From assembly GCA_024276465.1 (NCBI GenBank), contig JAJRXD010000115.1, positions 1-53,928 of the forward strand: DNA of 53,928 bases, in the 5' to 3' direction. Below the pieces are notes generated by a model. The model worked only from the letters and a program-made list of their open reading frames with translations. It did not search any database and was not told the origin of the DNA. The DNA comes from Deltaproteobacteria bacterium (GTDB lineage: Bacteria > Desulfobacterota > WTBG01 > CAIYCZ01 > CAIRTM01). How positions within the stretch are numbered: the first letter of the stretch is position 1; every line of letters starts with the position of its first letter. Shown one piece after another: positions 45,842-53,911 of this stretch. The translations under genes and the position numbers were made by a program.

Positions 45842-46389
45842 CTCTCAGCCTTTTCATTAATAATCTTCATGCCCCTTAAAATATAATGAACACCGGTTGC
45901 AATAGTTAAGCCCCCTGTTGCCCAGTATATCAGCTCTACTGGAAATGGACTCCTGCCTAAGACACTAAACAGCAGGCTTATTCCTATAGCTAAAATCTGC
46001 AAGAATGTCGTGCATTTACTCACCAGACTCGGCTTGATCTCGATCTGAAAAAGATTCAGCCTGAGGATCAGGATCCCCATAGATATTATAACATCCCTGC
46101 TTACAACAAGAATTGTAAGCCATCTGGGAATAAGGTTCAGCAGGGCAAGGGCAACAAAAGAGCTTACAAGAAGAAGTTTATCTGCAATTGGATCAAGATA
46201 AGACCCAAGAGTAGTCTTTTGCTTAAACAGACGGGCGAAAAATCCATCAATAGCATCTGTAAAAGCCGCAACCACAAAAACAGAAAGAGCAGCAAGGTGC
46301 TTATCATAGCTCAAAAGTATTATAAACAGAGGGATCGAAACAATTCGCAAAACAGAAAAAAAATTCGGAATGTTCATCAGCATCATCAA
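45838..46389 (-). CDS. pgsA: CDP-alcohol phosphatidyltransferase, PgsA-like
   Basis: The 183-residue protein begins with NIPNFFSVLRIVSIPLFIILL, the N-terminal membrane helix of PgsA. It has DAIDGFFARLFKQKTTLGSY followed by LDPIADK, the full DxxDGxxARx8GxxxDxxxD catalytic motif. It makes phosphatidylglycerolphosphate from CDP-diacylglycerol and glycerol-3-phosphate; a related acceptor is possible because the family motif is shared. It is translationally coupled with coaBC and lies 39 bases after the FlgT-like gene. Confidence 0.9.
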   Translation of the reverse strand: MMMLMNIPNFFSVLRIVSIPLFIILLSYDKHLAALSVFVVAAFTDAIDGFFARLFKQKTTLGSYLDPIADKLLLVSSFVALALLNLIPRWLTILVVSRDVIISMGILILRLNLFQIEIKPSLVSKCTTFLQILAIGISLLFSVLGRSPFPVELIYWATGGLTIATGVHYILRGMKIINEKAES

Positions 46390-46428
46390 AATTGGTCCTG
46401 AACAAAACCACGGTAAGAAATTAAATGG

Positions 46429-47640
46429 TTAATTCCTGGATATCATAAGTTTTATCACATCATCATTCACAGACACAACCTCAGTTTGATAGCCCTCACA
46501 GCCTGTCTCAAACATTTTCTGTAAAATATCAGCAGATTCAATCCGGCTTAATAATTTTACAGACCATATCTGTTTTTTTCTGTTGTTTTCAACCTCTGTC
46601 ATCTCAATTTCAGGAAAAGCAGTTAGAAAGGCATCCAGCCATCGCCTTACTTCAGTGTCGGTTACCGGTTTATCAAAAGCAAGCTCAAACACATATTCAT
46701 GCCTGTTTCTAATGGTAAGATAAACTGTATCCATAATCTGTCCGGATAAGTGCCTGCTTGCTTTGTCAATAGCATCCAAAGCTGCAGATGATTCATCAAC
46801 ATGTATGCCAAGAGCATAGGTCGCAGCCTGTACAACAATGGATCCATTATGTACATCTATCACACGCACGCCCATATCACACTGAATGCTTGCAAGAGAA
46901 GAAAGCTTCTGTGCATCAACCCTTGTAAGCTCGGATTTGCCAACGACAACTAAACTTGCTCCCACCCGGGATGCCAGCCATATTGCTTCTTCTATAACAG
47001 GTTCAGAACTCTGACCGATTTTTTCAGAATAAATGCTTTCCGGTATTTGTGAAGGGTCTATTACGTATGCCCCTTTTTCAATAAAATATTTTTCCAGATT
47101 ATGCTGCGACCTGTACCGGGAAGAAGAGAATTTTTCGTTTGAAGACCACCAGAATGTTTCGTCAGGAGAATCCATACCCTTCTCTGCCAGCATTAACAGA
47201 ATCTTCACCTTCTTCCGCCCGGAACCGATAACTCCCATTGTCGACAGATCATTCCTGAGCTGGTCATACTGTACAAAACCCTGTATGGTCACATTATATG
47301 AATCAAACAATGCATTCTCAGTAACAATTTTAAAGCGTTGAAGGTAAATTTCAGGATGGTCAATAAAGAGGTTCTTAAGTGTAAGGTAATACTTTGTTAT
47401 ATCTTCAAGAGACAGGCCGGCACAAACCGCTTCCATCACAACCTTCTTCTTGGCATCTTCAAGAGCGCCAAGCCTTGCACTTGCCATGTCCCCATCAACA
47501 ATTTTCGAAACCCCTCTCCCGGTAAACCCCTCACTGAAAACATCCTGTGAAAACACGGAAGATACACCGAAAAATATTAAGTGGAGTGCTGAAACTGCCA
47601 ACAGCAGTATTGAACTATATTTTCGCCTTTTCATTTTCAT
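46429..47640 (-). CDS. Envelope protein with FlgT/LPP20-like N-terminal domain
   Basis: The start is set at ATG 47640, which has GGAG 9 bases upstream; the frame stays open through the heptamer array (to 47745) but that part encodes only CCVLRVA repeats. Residues 1-30 form a signal peptide (SILLLAVSALHLIFFGVSSVFS). Mature residues 35-130 show the FlgT/LPP20 pattern: GRGVSKIVDGDMASARLGAL, EDAKKKVVMEAV and later VTIQGFVQYD. The C-terminal portion contains a sensor-like mixed alpha/beta domain without a known motif. A periplasmic or outer-membrane location is expected. Function is unknown. Confidence 0.8.
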   Translation of the reverse strand: MKMKRRKYSSILLLAVSALHLIFFGVSSVFSQDVFSEGFTGRGVSKIVDGDMASARLGALEDAKKKVVMEAVCAGLSLEDITKYYLTLKNLFIDHPEIYLQRFKIVTENALFDSYNVTIQGFVQYDQLRNDLSTMGVIGSGRKKVKILLMLAEKGMDSPDETFWWSSNEKFSSSRYRSQHNLEKYFIEKGAYVIDPSQIPESIYSEKIGQSSEPVIEEAIWLASRVGASLVVVGKSELTRVDAQKLSSLASIQCDMGVRVIDVHNGSIVVQAATYALGIHVDESSAALDAIDKASRHLSGQIMDTVYLTIRNRHEYVFELAFDKPVTDTEVRRWLDAFLTAFPEIEMTEVENNRKKQIWSVKLLSRIESADILQKMFETGCEGYQTEVVSVNDDVIKLMISRN

Positions 47641-47652
47641 AGTAAACATCTC

Positions 47653-47736
47653 CGCAACACGCAACACACAACACGCAACACGCAACACGCAACACGCAAC
47701 ACGCAACACGCAACACGCAACACGCAACACGCAACA
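47653..47736. repeat. Tandem array of twelve CGCAACA heptamers
   Basis: Twelve 7-base units (47653-47736) are in register; one unit (47667-47673) reads CACAACA. A partial unit follows. It lies between the FlgT-like gene and miaA, and its reverse strand reads TGTTGCG repeats with an open frame encoding CCVLRVA. Related arrays are at 34748-34782 (CGTAACA x5) and, degenerate, at 43389-43409. Confidence 0.95.
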
Positions 47737-47758
47737 CGCAAACAATTGTAGTTAAGTT

Positions 47759-48673
47759 TTATACAATGTTCAAGAACTTTCTGGCTAACACTTCCACCTC
47801 TTCAGCCTGCTCAGGAAGCTTAATCCATATCAGATCAGGCTCATTCCTGAACCATGTAAACTGCCTTTTTGCAAACCGCTTTGTCTGCGTCTTGATCTGC
47901 AAAACTGCATCCTGAAAAGATATCTGTCCCAAAATATATTCCTTAATCTGCCTGTAACCAATACTCTGGAAAGGCCTGGCATTAAGAGAACAGCCCTTTT
48001 CCATAAGTTCCTTCATCTCCTGCAAAAGGCCATTTTCTATCATCTGGTCAACCCTCTTTTCAATGCGCATATACAAATTCTCCCTGTCCCTTGTAAGGCA
48101 TATCTTCAAACAGTCGTAAATGGCATCCTGAAATTTGTGTTTTCTGTGATGCTCGGAAAGGGGTATGCCTGTGAGATAAAAAACCTCAAGTGCCCGTATA
48201 ATACGGACAACGTCATTTGGGTTAATTCTCTGCGAAGCCTCAGTGTCAACATGTCTGAGTTTTTCAAAAAGTGCCTTTTTGCTTTCCGCCCTTAACTGCT
48301 TTCTCATGTTTTCATCTTTTTCAGGGGCAGAAAAAAGACCTTTTGTAAGGGCCTTCATGTACAGGCCGGTACCTCCGACAACAAGAGGAATTTTTTTTCG
48401 TAATGCAATATCCTCTATTACCTGTCTGCCCATCTGCATAAATCTGGCAGCATTGAAACTTTCATCAGGCTCGACAACCGAGAAAAGATGATGCGGGGCA
48501 ATCTTCTGCTCTTCAGGGGTTGGTTTTGATGTCCCGATATCCATATGCCTGTAGAACTGCATGGAATCGGCATTTATAATTTCAACAGGAAGTTTTTGTG
48601 CCAGACACAGGGCTATCCCGGTTTTTCCAACACCGGTTGGTCCCATTATTACTATTATCTTTTGTTTTTCTAT
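47759..48673 (-). CDS. miaA: tRNA dimethylallyltransferase; canonical start displaced (ATA at expected site)
   Basis: The P-loop is GPTGVGKTGIALCLA, followed by INADSMQFYRHMDIGTSKP (substrate-binding D), VGGTGLYMKALTKGL and IVRIIRALEVFYLTG. The enzyme adds dimethylallyl to adenosine-37 of tRNAs. The first ATG (48646) lies in the middle of beta-strand 1. Nine codons upstream, ATA at 48671-48673 follows an AAGGGAAGGG purine run by 8 bases; starting there gives IEKQKIIVIMGPTG, the normal family N terminus. No ATG, GTG or TTG exists between the in-frame stop at 48692 and 48646. Confidence 0.9.
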   Translation of the reverse strand: MEKQKIIVIMGPTGVGKTGIALCLAQKLPVEIINADSMQFYRHMDIGTSKPTPEEQKIAPHHLFSVVEPDESFNAARFMQMGRQVIEDIALRKKIPLVVGGTGLYMKALTKGLFSAPEKDENMRKQLRAESKKALFEKLRHVDTEASQRINPNDVVRIIRALEVFYLTGIPLSEHHRKHKFQDAIYDCLKICLTRDRENLYMRIEKRVDQMIENGLLQEMKELMEKGCSLNARPFQSIGYRQIKEYILGQISFQDAVLQIKTQTKRFAKRQFTWFRNEPDLIWIKLPEQAEEVEVLARKFLNIV

Positions 48674-48691
48674 AAAAGAGCCCTTCCCTTT

Positions 48692-49921
48692 TTACCTTTT
48701 TACTTTCAAATTCTTTTCCCCTTCGCTTCTTGCGATAATTACAGCTCCGCAGGTATCACTCCACACATTTACAGAAGTTCGCATCATATCCAGAATGCGG
48801 TCAACAGCCAGGATCAACCCCACCCCTTCAAGGGGGAGGCCAACAGCACGAAGTATTATAACAATCATGACAAGACCTGCCATGGGAACAGCAGCAGCAC
48901 CAACGCTTGCAAGCAGAGCAGTAACCACAACTGTTATCTGCTGCACAAGGCTCAGTTCGATACCATAAGCCTGTGCTATAAAAATTGCTGCAACGCACTC
49001 ATACAGGGCTGTTCCGTCCATATTAATGGTTGCCCCTAAAGGCAAAACAAAACCACTTACATCACAGGAAACACCAGCATTTTTTCTTACCGAATCAATT
49101 GTTAAAGGAAGGGTTGCAGAGGATGAAGCAGTAGAAAAAGCCGTCATAAGCGCACTGGTTACAGCCTTGAAAAGAGCAAATGGTTTTATACCGCCTGTCA
49201 GCAGCAGAAGAGCCGGCAGTGTAATGCAGGCATGTATCATCAGCCCGATAACAACCGTAAGCATATAACTTCCCAGGGGAATAAACACACCGGGACCGTT
49301 TTTAGCCGTGACCTCTGCAAGCAGCGCAAAGACTCCAAGAGGAGTAAATCGGATAATAAACTGCGTAAAAAGCATCATCACTTCAAAAACACCCTGGAAA
49401 AATTTTCTCAACTGATCTTTGTATGGATCTGATGCCCGTGTTATGAAAAAACCAAAAAGAAGTGAGAAGAAAATTACGGGGACTATTTCTCCCTTAACCA
49501 TCGATGCAAGCGGGTTGGTTGGAATTATTCCAAGAAGGATATCACCGAATTTTGCTGCATCTGCGGGGAGCTCCACAGGCTGAGCCCCCAGACCTAACTG
49601 AGCACCGACACCTGGTTTGATCACATTGGCAAGCGTGAGGCCAGTGACAATGGCAAGAAGGCTGGTAATAACATAATAAAAGAGAGCTTTCAGACTAAGC
49701 CTGCCAAACCTTTCTGCAGAACCTATTCCAGCCACGGAAGATATGATGGATGATACAATCAGGGGAACAATTATCATCCTGAGAGCACGCAAAAAAACCG
49801 TTCCTATAACTGAAACATAGTTTAGAACAATTTCCTGAAAACCGAATATTCTGGACAGGATACCCAGAATAAAACCAAGGCACAGGCCAAAAAATATTTT
49901 CCAGTGAATTTGTAAATTCAT
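48692..49921 (-). CDS. Dicarboxylate/amino acid:cation symporter (DAACS family)
   Basis: The 409-residue protein has eight or so membrane segments. The family motifs are TAFSTASSSATLPLTI (serine-rich re-entrant hairpin 1), GATINMDGTALYE (NMDGT motif, substrate and sodium site) and ASVGAAAVPMAG (hairpin 2). It moves C4-dicarboxylates or glutamate/aspartate with protons or sodium at the inner membrane. Substrate cannot be separated among these by eye. It is upstream of miaA on the same strand, with 18 bases between its stop and the proposed miaA ATA. Confidence 0.95.
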   Translation of the reverse strand: MNLQIHWKIFFGLCLGFILGILSRIFGFQEIVLNYVSVIGTVFLRALRMIIVPLIVSSIISSVAGIGSAERFGRLSLKALFYYVITSLLAIVTGLTLANVIKPGVGAQLGLGAQPVELPADAAKFGDILLGIIPTNPLASMVKGEIVPVIFFSLLFGFFITRASDPYKDQLRKFFQGVFEVMMLFTQFIIRFTPLGVFALLAEVTAKNGPGVFIPLGSYMLTVVIGLMIHACITLPALLLLTGGIKPFALFKAVTSALMTAFSTASSSATLPLTIDSVRKNAGVSCDVSGFVLPLGATINMDGTALYECVAAIFIAQAYGIELSLVQQITVVVTALLASVGAAAVPMAGLVMIVIILRAVGLPLEGVGLILAVDRILDMMRTSVNVWSDTCGAVIIARSEGEKNLKVKR

Positions 49922-50005
49922 GTGATTATCTGCACATTCTTTGCCTGTTGGAAATCCCGTCTTTAACAGGGAAGGCTAAGGTTAAATTCCTGAAGGAGAC
50001 AATAA

Positions 50006-50046
50006 AAAAGGGTGCTCCATAACAAAAGCTCAATGGAACACCCTTT
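50006..50046 (-). terminator. Intrinsic terminator after the cold-shock gene
   Basis: On the minus strand, AAGGGTGTTCCAT pairs with ATGGAGCACCCTT (one internal mismatch) around a 12-base loop and is followed by TTTTTTATTG. This is a textbook rho-independent terminator positioned 20 bases after the cold-shock stop codon. Confidence 0.9.
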
Positions 50047-50066
50047 GATCTTTCAAAAACAATCAG

Positions 50067-50267
50067 CTAATCTATAGTAACATTTACTGCAGATGGACCT
50101 TTTTGCCCCTGCTCTATGTCAAAAGTGACCTTGTCGCCTTCATTGAGCGCCTTGAACCCATTTGAATTTATTGCCGAATAATGCACAAACACATCCGGAC
50201 CTTCTGCCTGTTCAATGAATCCAAAGCCTTTGCTGGAATTAAACCATTTTACAGTTCCATTAGCCAT
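50067..50267 (-). CDS. Cold shock protein, CspA family
   Basis: The 66-residue protein is [20 protein letters not shown] plus VFVHYSAI, the RNP1 (KGFGFI) and RNP2 (VFVHY) nucleic-acid-binding motifs of an OB-fold cold-shock domain. It acts as an RNA chaperone/transcription antiterminator. An AAAGGAGGAAG ribosome-binding site precedes ATG. A promoter near 50397-50425 predicts a leader of about 120 bases, as usual for cold-shock genes, and a terminator follows, so it is monocistronic. Confidence 0.97.
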   Translation of the reverse strand: MANGTVKWFNSSKGFGFIEQAEGPDVFVHYSAINSNGFKALNEGDKVTFDIEQGQKGPSAVNVTID

Positions 50268-50571
50268 AGTGACTTCCTCCTTTCAAAAAACTTTTCATAA
50301 AGGTCCCAAACTTCAGGTCGCCACTTTTTACAAATGGAATTTTTCCCTCAGTGCGAAACCGAACCCGCAAAATTGAGTGCGGGCCTAACCTAATTTATTT
50401 TAATATACTATAAAGGCTTTAACAAAACAAGATATTTTTGTATTTTTTTTTTATGAGTTCATCTTTTTTTGAAGCATTGAGATAAAATGCCTGGCACAAT
50501 TGCTTTGCTCTGACTGCAGGTTTCGGTACGCTTTTTTACCTCCCACTGCGATTTCTGCTGCAGGGTAAGGG
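50268..50571. other. Leader and upstream region of the cold-shock gene
   Basis: This 304-base gap contains the predicted promoter at 50397-50425, a leader rich in unstructured A/T, and an upstream stretch toward the convergent-side methyltransferase. No coding frame or strong palindrome was seen apart from a short CTGCAG pair near 50513-50562. Confidence 0.5.
50397..50425 (-). promoter_or_regulatory. Predicted sigma-70 promoter of the cold-shock gene
   Basis: On the minus strand TTGTTA (50420-50425) and TAAAAT (50397-50402) are spaced by 17 bases. This is close to the -35/-10 consensus and leaves a leader of roughly 120 bases before the ATG at 50267. No transcription data support it. Confidence 0.55.
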
Positions 50572-51123
50572 TTAAACTTTCCGGGCAATAAGGCTTGCAA
50601 CTGCTCTTTTTTCTTCTATTCTTTCGTGATAAAAAATAATAAAAAACTCAAGAAAAAAAGTAAGGAGTTCTCCGGGTTTGAGCAGAAAATCATAATTTTC
50701 CGGACAGCGAAAACGTGAATGTTCAGTTGTATAGGTTTCAAAAAAAACAAGACCGTTTTTTTTGAGTCCATTTTTAATTTTTGTTATAAGGTTCCTTTCA
50801 AGAAAATAAAAATTCAGAATTACGTCAAAACAATTATGCTTTATGTCATATTTTAAAATGTTTTCTTCAACAGCAGTTACTGAAACACCCCTCTTTACTG
50901 CAACTTCCGAGGCCAGTAAAACAGCTGAAGGAGAATTGTCAATACCTGTAACATCATAGCCGCATGAAGCCAGGTAAGCAGCATTCTGTCCCATACCCAT
51001 GGCAATATCAAGGGCTGTACCCCCTGACAAAAGGTGCCTGTTTTCAACAAGCAGAGAAGGTACTTCCGGCTCTTCACCAGGGTTTTTAGACTTGTATTTT
51101 TTATCCCACTCCTTTTTGTTCAT
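50572..51123 (-). CDS. TehB-like SAM-dependent methyltransferase
   Basis: The 183-residue protein starts NKKEWDKKYKSKNPGEEPEV, the N-terminal pattern of TehB/thiopurine-type small methyltransferases. Motif I is ALDIAMGMGQNAAYLA and motif II VTGIDNSPSAVLLASE; ILNFYFLERNLI takes the motif IV position. TehB-type enzymes methylate tellurite and related metalloids or small thiols. The motif I glycines are partly replaced (MGMGQN), common in this group. Ribosome binding is weak. It may be a detoxification methyltransferase; the substrate is unproven. Confidence 0.85.
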   Translation of the reverse strand: MNKKEWDKKYKSKNPGEEPEVPSLLVENRHLLSGGTALDIAMGMGQNAAYLASCGYDVTGIDNSPSAVLLASEVAVKRGVSVTAVEENILKYDIKHNCFDVILNFYFLERNLITKIKNGLKKNGLVFFETYTTEHSRFRCPENYDFLLKPGELLTFFLEFFIIFYHERIEEKRAVASLIARKV

Positions 51124-51241
51124 GGTCCTGACCTGTTCATGCTTTCAAATTAGTGCTGCAAGTTTCCCTGAAACTGCAAAAGGAGTCTCCTAAAGCAGAT
51201 CTTCACCAGGTAAAGACAGCATGGGTGACTGTAACTGCTGT

Positions 51242-51742
51242 TCAGGGTTTGCCGTTATCAATGATAATCTCATGAGCAGTAATGGTTGTCGTGGTTTGAG
51301 AAGTAGTAATGACAGATACAGTCGTGGTTGTGGAAGCAGGGATTGTGTATGAAATTTCATTACAGAATGCACTCTCCCTGGCATTTGTATTGTAGGCCTT
51401 TAAGCTGAAATAACAGGTCTGTCCCGCTATCAGGGTTGGATCTGAGAGTGTAAATCTTGTCACATTTCCCACATCAATACAGTTTGAATAAGAACCTGCA
51501 GAGAACCCATAGCATATCTTATAACCTGCAACATCCGGTTCGGGGTTTGGGTCCCAGGCAAAAACAATTTCAGCTGCATGGGAAAATCCGGCCCAAAGTA
51601 AATAATAAAACAACAAAACAAAAACAATGTATACAGGAGAGGGAAAAGAAAAAGAAGGGAGCGGCCGTATTTTGATTTTCAGAGATTCCTTTGACAATTC
51701 CGGTGCCATAGATTGATTCAAATTATACCCTCCGGTTTTCAT
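51242..51742 (-). CDS. Secreted Fn3-type protein, probably truncated by a nonsense codon
   Basis: The 166-residue protein has an N-terminal hydrophobic signal/anchor (about residues 36-56), then a fibronectin type III domain: AEIVFAWDPNPEPDVAGYK, YGFSAGSYSNCIDVGN and TCYFSLKAYNTNARESAFCN. A Thr-rich linker (TTTTVSVITTSQTTTT) follows. It ends IIIDNGKP then TGA, exactly where longer relatives carry the DNGxPGT motif of a following carbohydrate-binding-like domain. Reading through TGA continues TAVTVT before another stop. It would be a surface or secreted protein; present function is doubtful. Confidence 0.7.
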   Translation of the reverse strand: MKTGGYNLNQSMAPELSKESLKIKIRPLPSFSFPSPVYIVFVLLFYYLLWAGFSHAAEIVFAWDPNPEPDVAGYKICYGFSAGSYSNCIDVGNVTRFTLSDPTLIAGQTCYFSLKAYNTNARESAFCNEISYTIPASTTTTVSVITTSQTTTTITAHEIIIDNGKP

Positions 51743-51872
51743 GTAAATCTATCAATCGTCTTAACATAGGAAAAATTAATACGATTTTCTTTTTTTTAGT
51801 GCTTAAGCAATCTCAAGTCAAGAAAAAAAATAAAAACATACAAAATATATAACTTTTTCTATTAAAATATTT

Positions 51873-52430
51873 TCACTGATTAAGTATTGACTCCTCATTT
51901 AAAAGGTTCCCTTTTTCATCATATTCCCGATGGCTTATTGTTTTCCCGTTTTCATAAACATTTACATGCCTTATTTTGCCACTTTCAAAATATTCCCTGC
52001 TCACACCATCCCTTTTCCCGTTTTTATAATTCATTTCAAACCAGATGTTGCCGTTTTCAAAATATTTCCTTCTTGCGCCTTCATATTTTCCGTTCCTGTA
52101 GTTCCACTCATACATTAAATTCCCCTTTTCGCCGAACATTTTCGATACTCCGTCAGGTTTACCCTGCCTGTAATTGTTCTCATATTGTAATTTTCCGCTT
52201 TCATAGTAAATTTTAGTCAGGCCATCCTCTTTCCCGTCTTTATAGTTCACTTCCATCATTATTTTGCCGCTTTTAAAATATTTTCTGCTTATGCCTTCCA
52301 GTGTTCCTTTTTTATAATTCCACTCTGCTTTTAATTTACCATCAGGATAATACTCTGTTTTTACTTCTGCTAAAACCTGCAACGCACTGCCTGAAATCAC
52401 TAATAATAAAAAAACCACTATTTTTTTCAT
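51873..52430 (-). CDS. Secreted MORN-type repeat protein (YwqK-like)
   Basis: The 185-residue protein begins with a signal peptide (KKIVVFLLLVISGSALQVLA). About seven repeats of 23 residues follow, in the pattern YYPDGKLKAEWNYKKGTLEG, later YFENGNIWFEMNYKNGKRDG. These are MORN_2/YwqK-type repeats, which fold as an open beta-meander sheet. No catalytic residues are apparent. Similar proteins in bacteria are annotated as antitoxin-like, but that rests on loose homology; a structural or envelope role fits the signal peptide. Confidence 0.9.
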   Translation of the reverse strand: MKKIVVFLLLVISGSALQVLAEVKTEYYPDGKLKAEWNYKKGTLEGISRKYFKSGKIMMEVNYKDGKEDGLTKIYYESGKLQYENNYRQGKPDGVSKMFGEKGNLMYEWNYRNGKYEGARRKYFENGNIWFEMNYKNGKRDGVSREYFESGKIRHVNVYENGKTISHREYDEKGNLLNEESILNQ

Positions 52431-52797
52431 GTTCCCTGTCTCCCTGTCAGCAATAAATTGATTTTATCATGTTCAAAAGATTTAAACTATTTTTTTTCGG
52501 GATTTCATATTGTATTTTTAAATGTTTAATGAAAAAAAGGGGGAACATGAACCACAGAGCTCTCAGAGAAACACACTGTGGTTTGTTTTCTGACAATACG
52601 TTTATATCCAAAGGAGACAATAATACAATTTTTCGTTGTGATTCATGCTTTAAAATCAGGGATTTGGCAAAAGTTATGTAAAAATATACCACAGCTTTTT
52701 TTACACTTTTTTGAATTGCATTTCAGTTCAAATCAGATAACTTGTTTATTGACTGGACAAAAATTCGCATTTGGCACACAACACAGGACAACAGGTG
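52431..52797. other. 367-base gap with a short palindrome
   Basis: AACCACAG (52550-52557) and CTGTGGTT (52576-52583) form an 8-bp hairpin with an 18-base loop. The context (GAACATGAACCACAGAG) resembles ends of common dispersed repeats. The rest is AT-rich, with short open frames lacking any family resemblance. The promoter of the MORN-repeat gene presumably lies here. Confidence 0.55.
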
Positions 52798-53785
52798 ATG
52801 ACAGTAACAAGAAGAGAATTTTTTAAAACTTTCACATCAGGCCATCATAATGCCTTGTCTTCATCAAGATATGTCTTGCCGCAAGTTGTTGTTAAAGATG
52901 GTCTGGAACCCTATAAACCTTCTTTATCCAGTCCCTGGGACAGGACAAAGGCAGCACATCTTTTGAGACGCGTCAGGATTGGTGCTCCTAACCGCAAAGG
53001 GATGGCGTACCCGCTTTGTCGGATGCAGTAAAAATTCCTCCTCTTTTGATCCTCAAATGTTCGATGACGGAATAAAAACATTCTACAACAGAACAGGAAA
53101 CTGGGGGGCAGATGATATTGTTGACATAATTTTTGATCGTGAAGAGACAGCCCTTTTCCTTGCCCGAAAGCTCTACCGCCATTTTGTGTATCATATTCCT
53201 GATGAACAGATTGTAAGTGAACTGGCTGATGTTCTTCGCACCGGAGGTTATGAGCTGGAGCCTGTACTGAAAACCCTGTTTAAAAGTGCTCATTTCATGA
53301 ACGATAATTTTATTGGATCCGACATAAAAAGCCCCCTTGATCTGATTCTGGGTTTTATTCGCCAGTTCAGGGCAACAAATGTTAACAAGCAGATGATGGA
53401 GTATGTTCTTTTTCAACTCGGGCAAATACCCTTCAACCCTCCTAATGTGGCAGGGTGGAAGCAACATCAGGAGTGGCTGAATACTTCCACCCTTCCGTTA
53501 AGACAGATATTTGGAACTTACATGCTGAACTCTGAAGAGGAATGGGTATCCATCGATTTTCAGGAGTTTATCAACACTTATCCCGCCCCTGATGATCCTG
53601 AAAAACTGGTTCATGATATTTTAGGGGATATTTTGCCTTTGTCTGTTTCCTCTGACGTGGAAGATGAGCTGGTGGAAATCCTGCAGGGTTCTGGAAAGTG
53701 GTCGCCAAATGGCCCCGAAATGGAGGCACGGATTAAAACTTTAATTTCAGCAATAACACAAATGCCTGAATATCAGCTTAAGTAA
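52798..53785 (+). pseudogene. DUF1800-family protein, internally deleted and frameshifted
   Basis: Translation from ATG 52798 gives TVTRREFFKTFTSG and then WDRTKAAHLLRRVRIGA, the family's N-terminal motif, but ends at 53031. The second frame (52979-53785) starts at GWRTRFVGCSKNSSSFDP, the family's FTGW...FDP region, then TFYNRTGNWGADDIVDIIF, ALFLARKLYRHFVYH and QIPFNPPNVAGWKQHQEWLN, the C-terminal half. About 200 residues between the two parts are absent, and the frames differ at the junction near 52980-52995. DUF1800 proteins are exported; the neighbouring gene in genomes is usually DUF1501, absent here. Confidence 0.85.
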
Positions 53786-53839
53786 GCAGTGTCTGAACGA
53801 AAAGTCCTGATTCAGGTTAAAATCTGATCAATAATTTTC

Positions 53840-53911
53840 TGTAGGAGCGCCTTCAGGCGCGATATTACGCAGCAACAGGTCTGTTTTTCGCGGCTTTCGC
53901 TGGCTCCTACA
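53840..53911. repeat. REP pair (BIME-like) of two inverted units
   Basis: Unit 1, TGTAGGAGCGCCTTCAGGCG (53840 on, ending CGAT at 53863), and unit 2, the reverse complement of 53888-53911 (TGTAGGAGCCAGCGAAAGCC then GCGA), share TGTAGGAGC and a hairpin core. They face each other about 24 bases apart. This is the pattern of a bacterial interspersed mosaic element, the substrate type of RAYT transposases. Confidence 0.8.

Noticed and set aside
47653-47736. Regular repeats considered as a CRISPR array
   Set aside because: Units are 7 bases without spacers, so this is a simple tandem repeat.
47641-47745. N-terminal extension of the FlgT-like protein with CCVLRVA repeats
   Set aside because: It is encoded by the heptamer array. 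A well-spaced ribosome-binding site precedes ATG 47640, followed by a proper signal peptide.
52469-52681. 70-codon plus-strand open frame upstream of the DUF1800 remnant
   Set aside because: It crosses a repeat palindrome and has no recognisable domain or ribosome-binding site.
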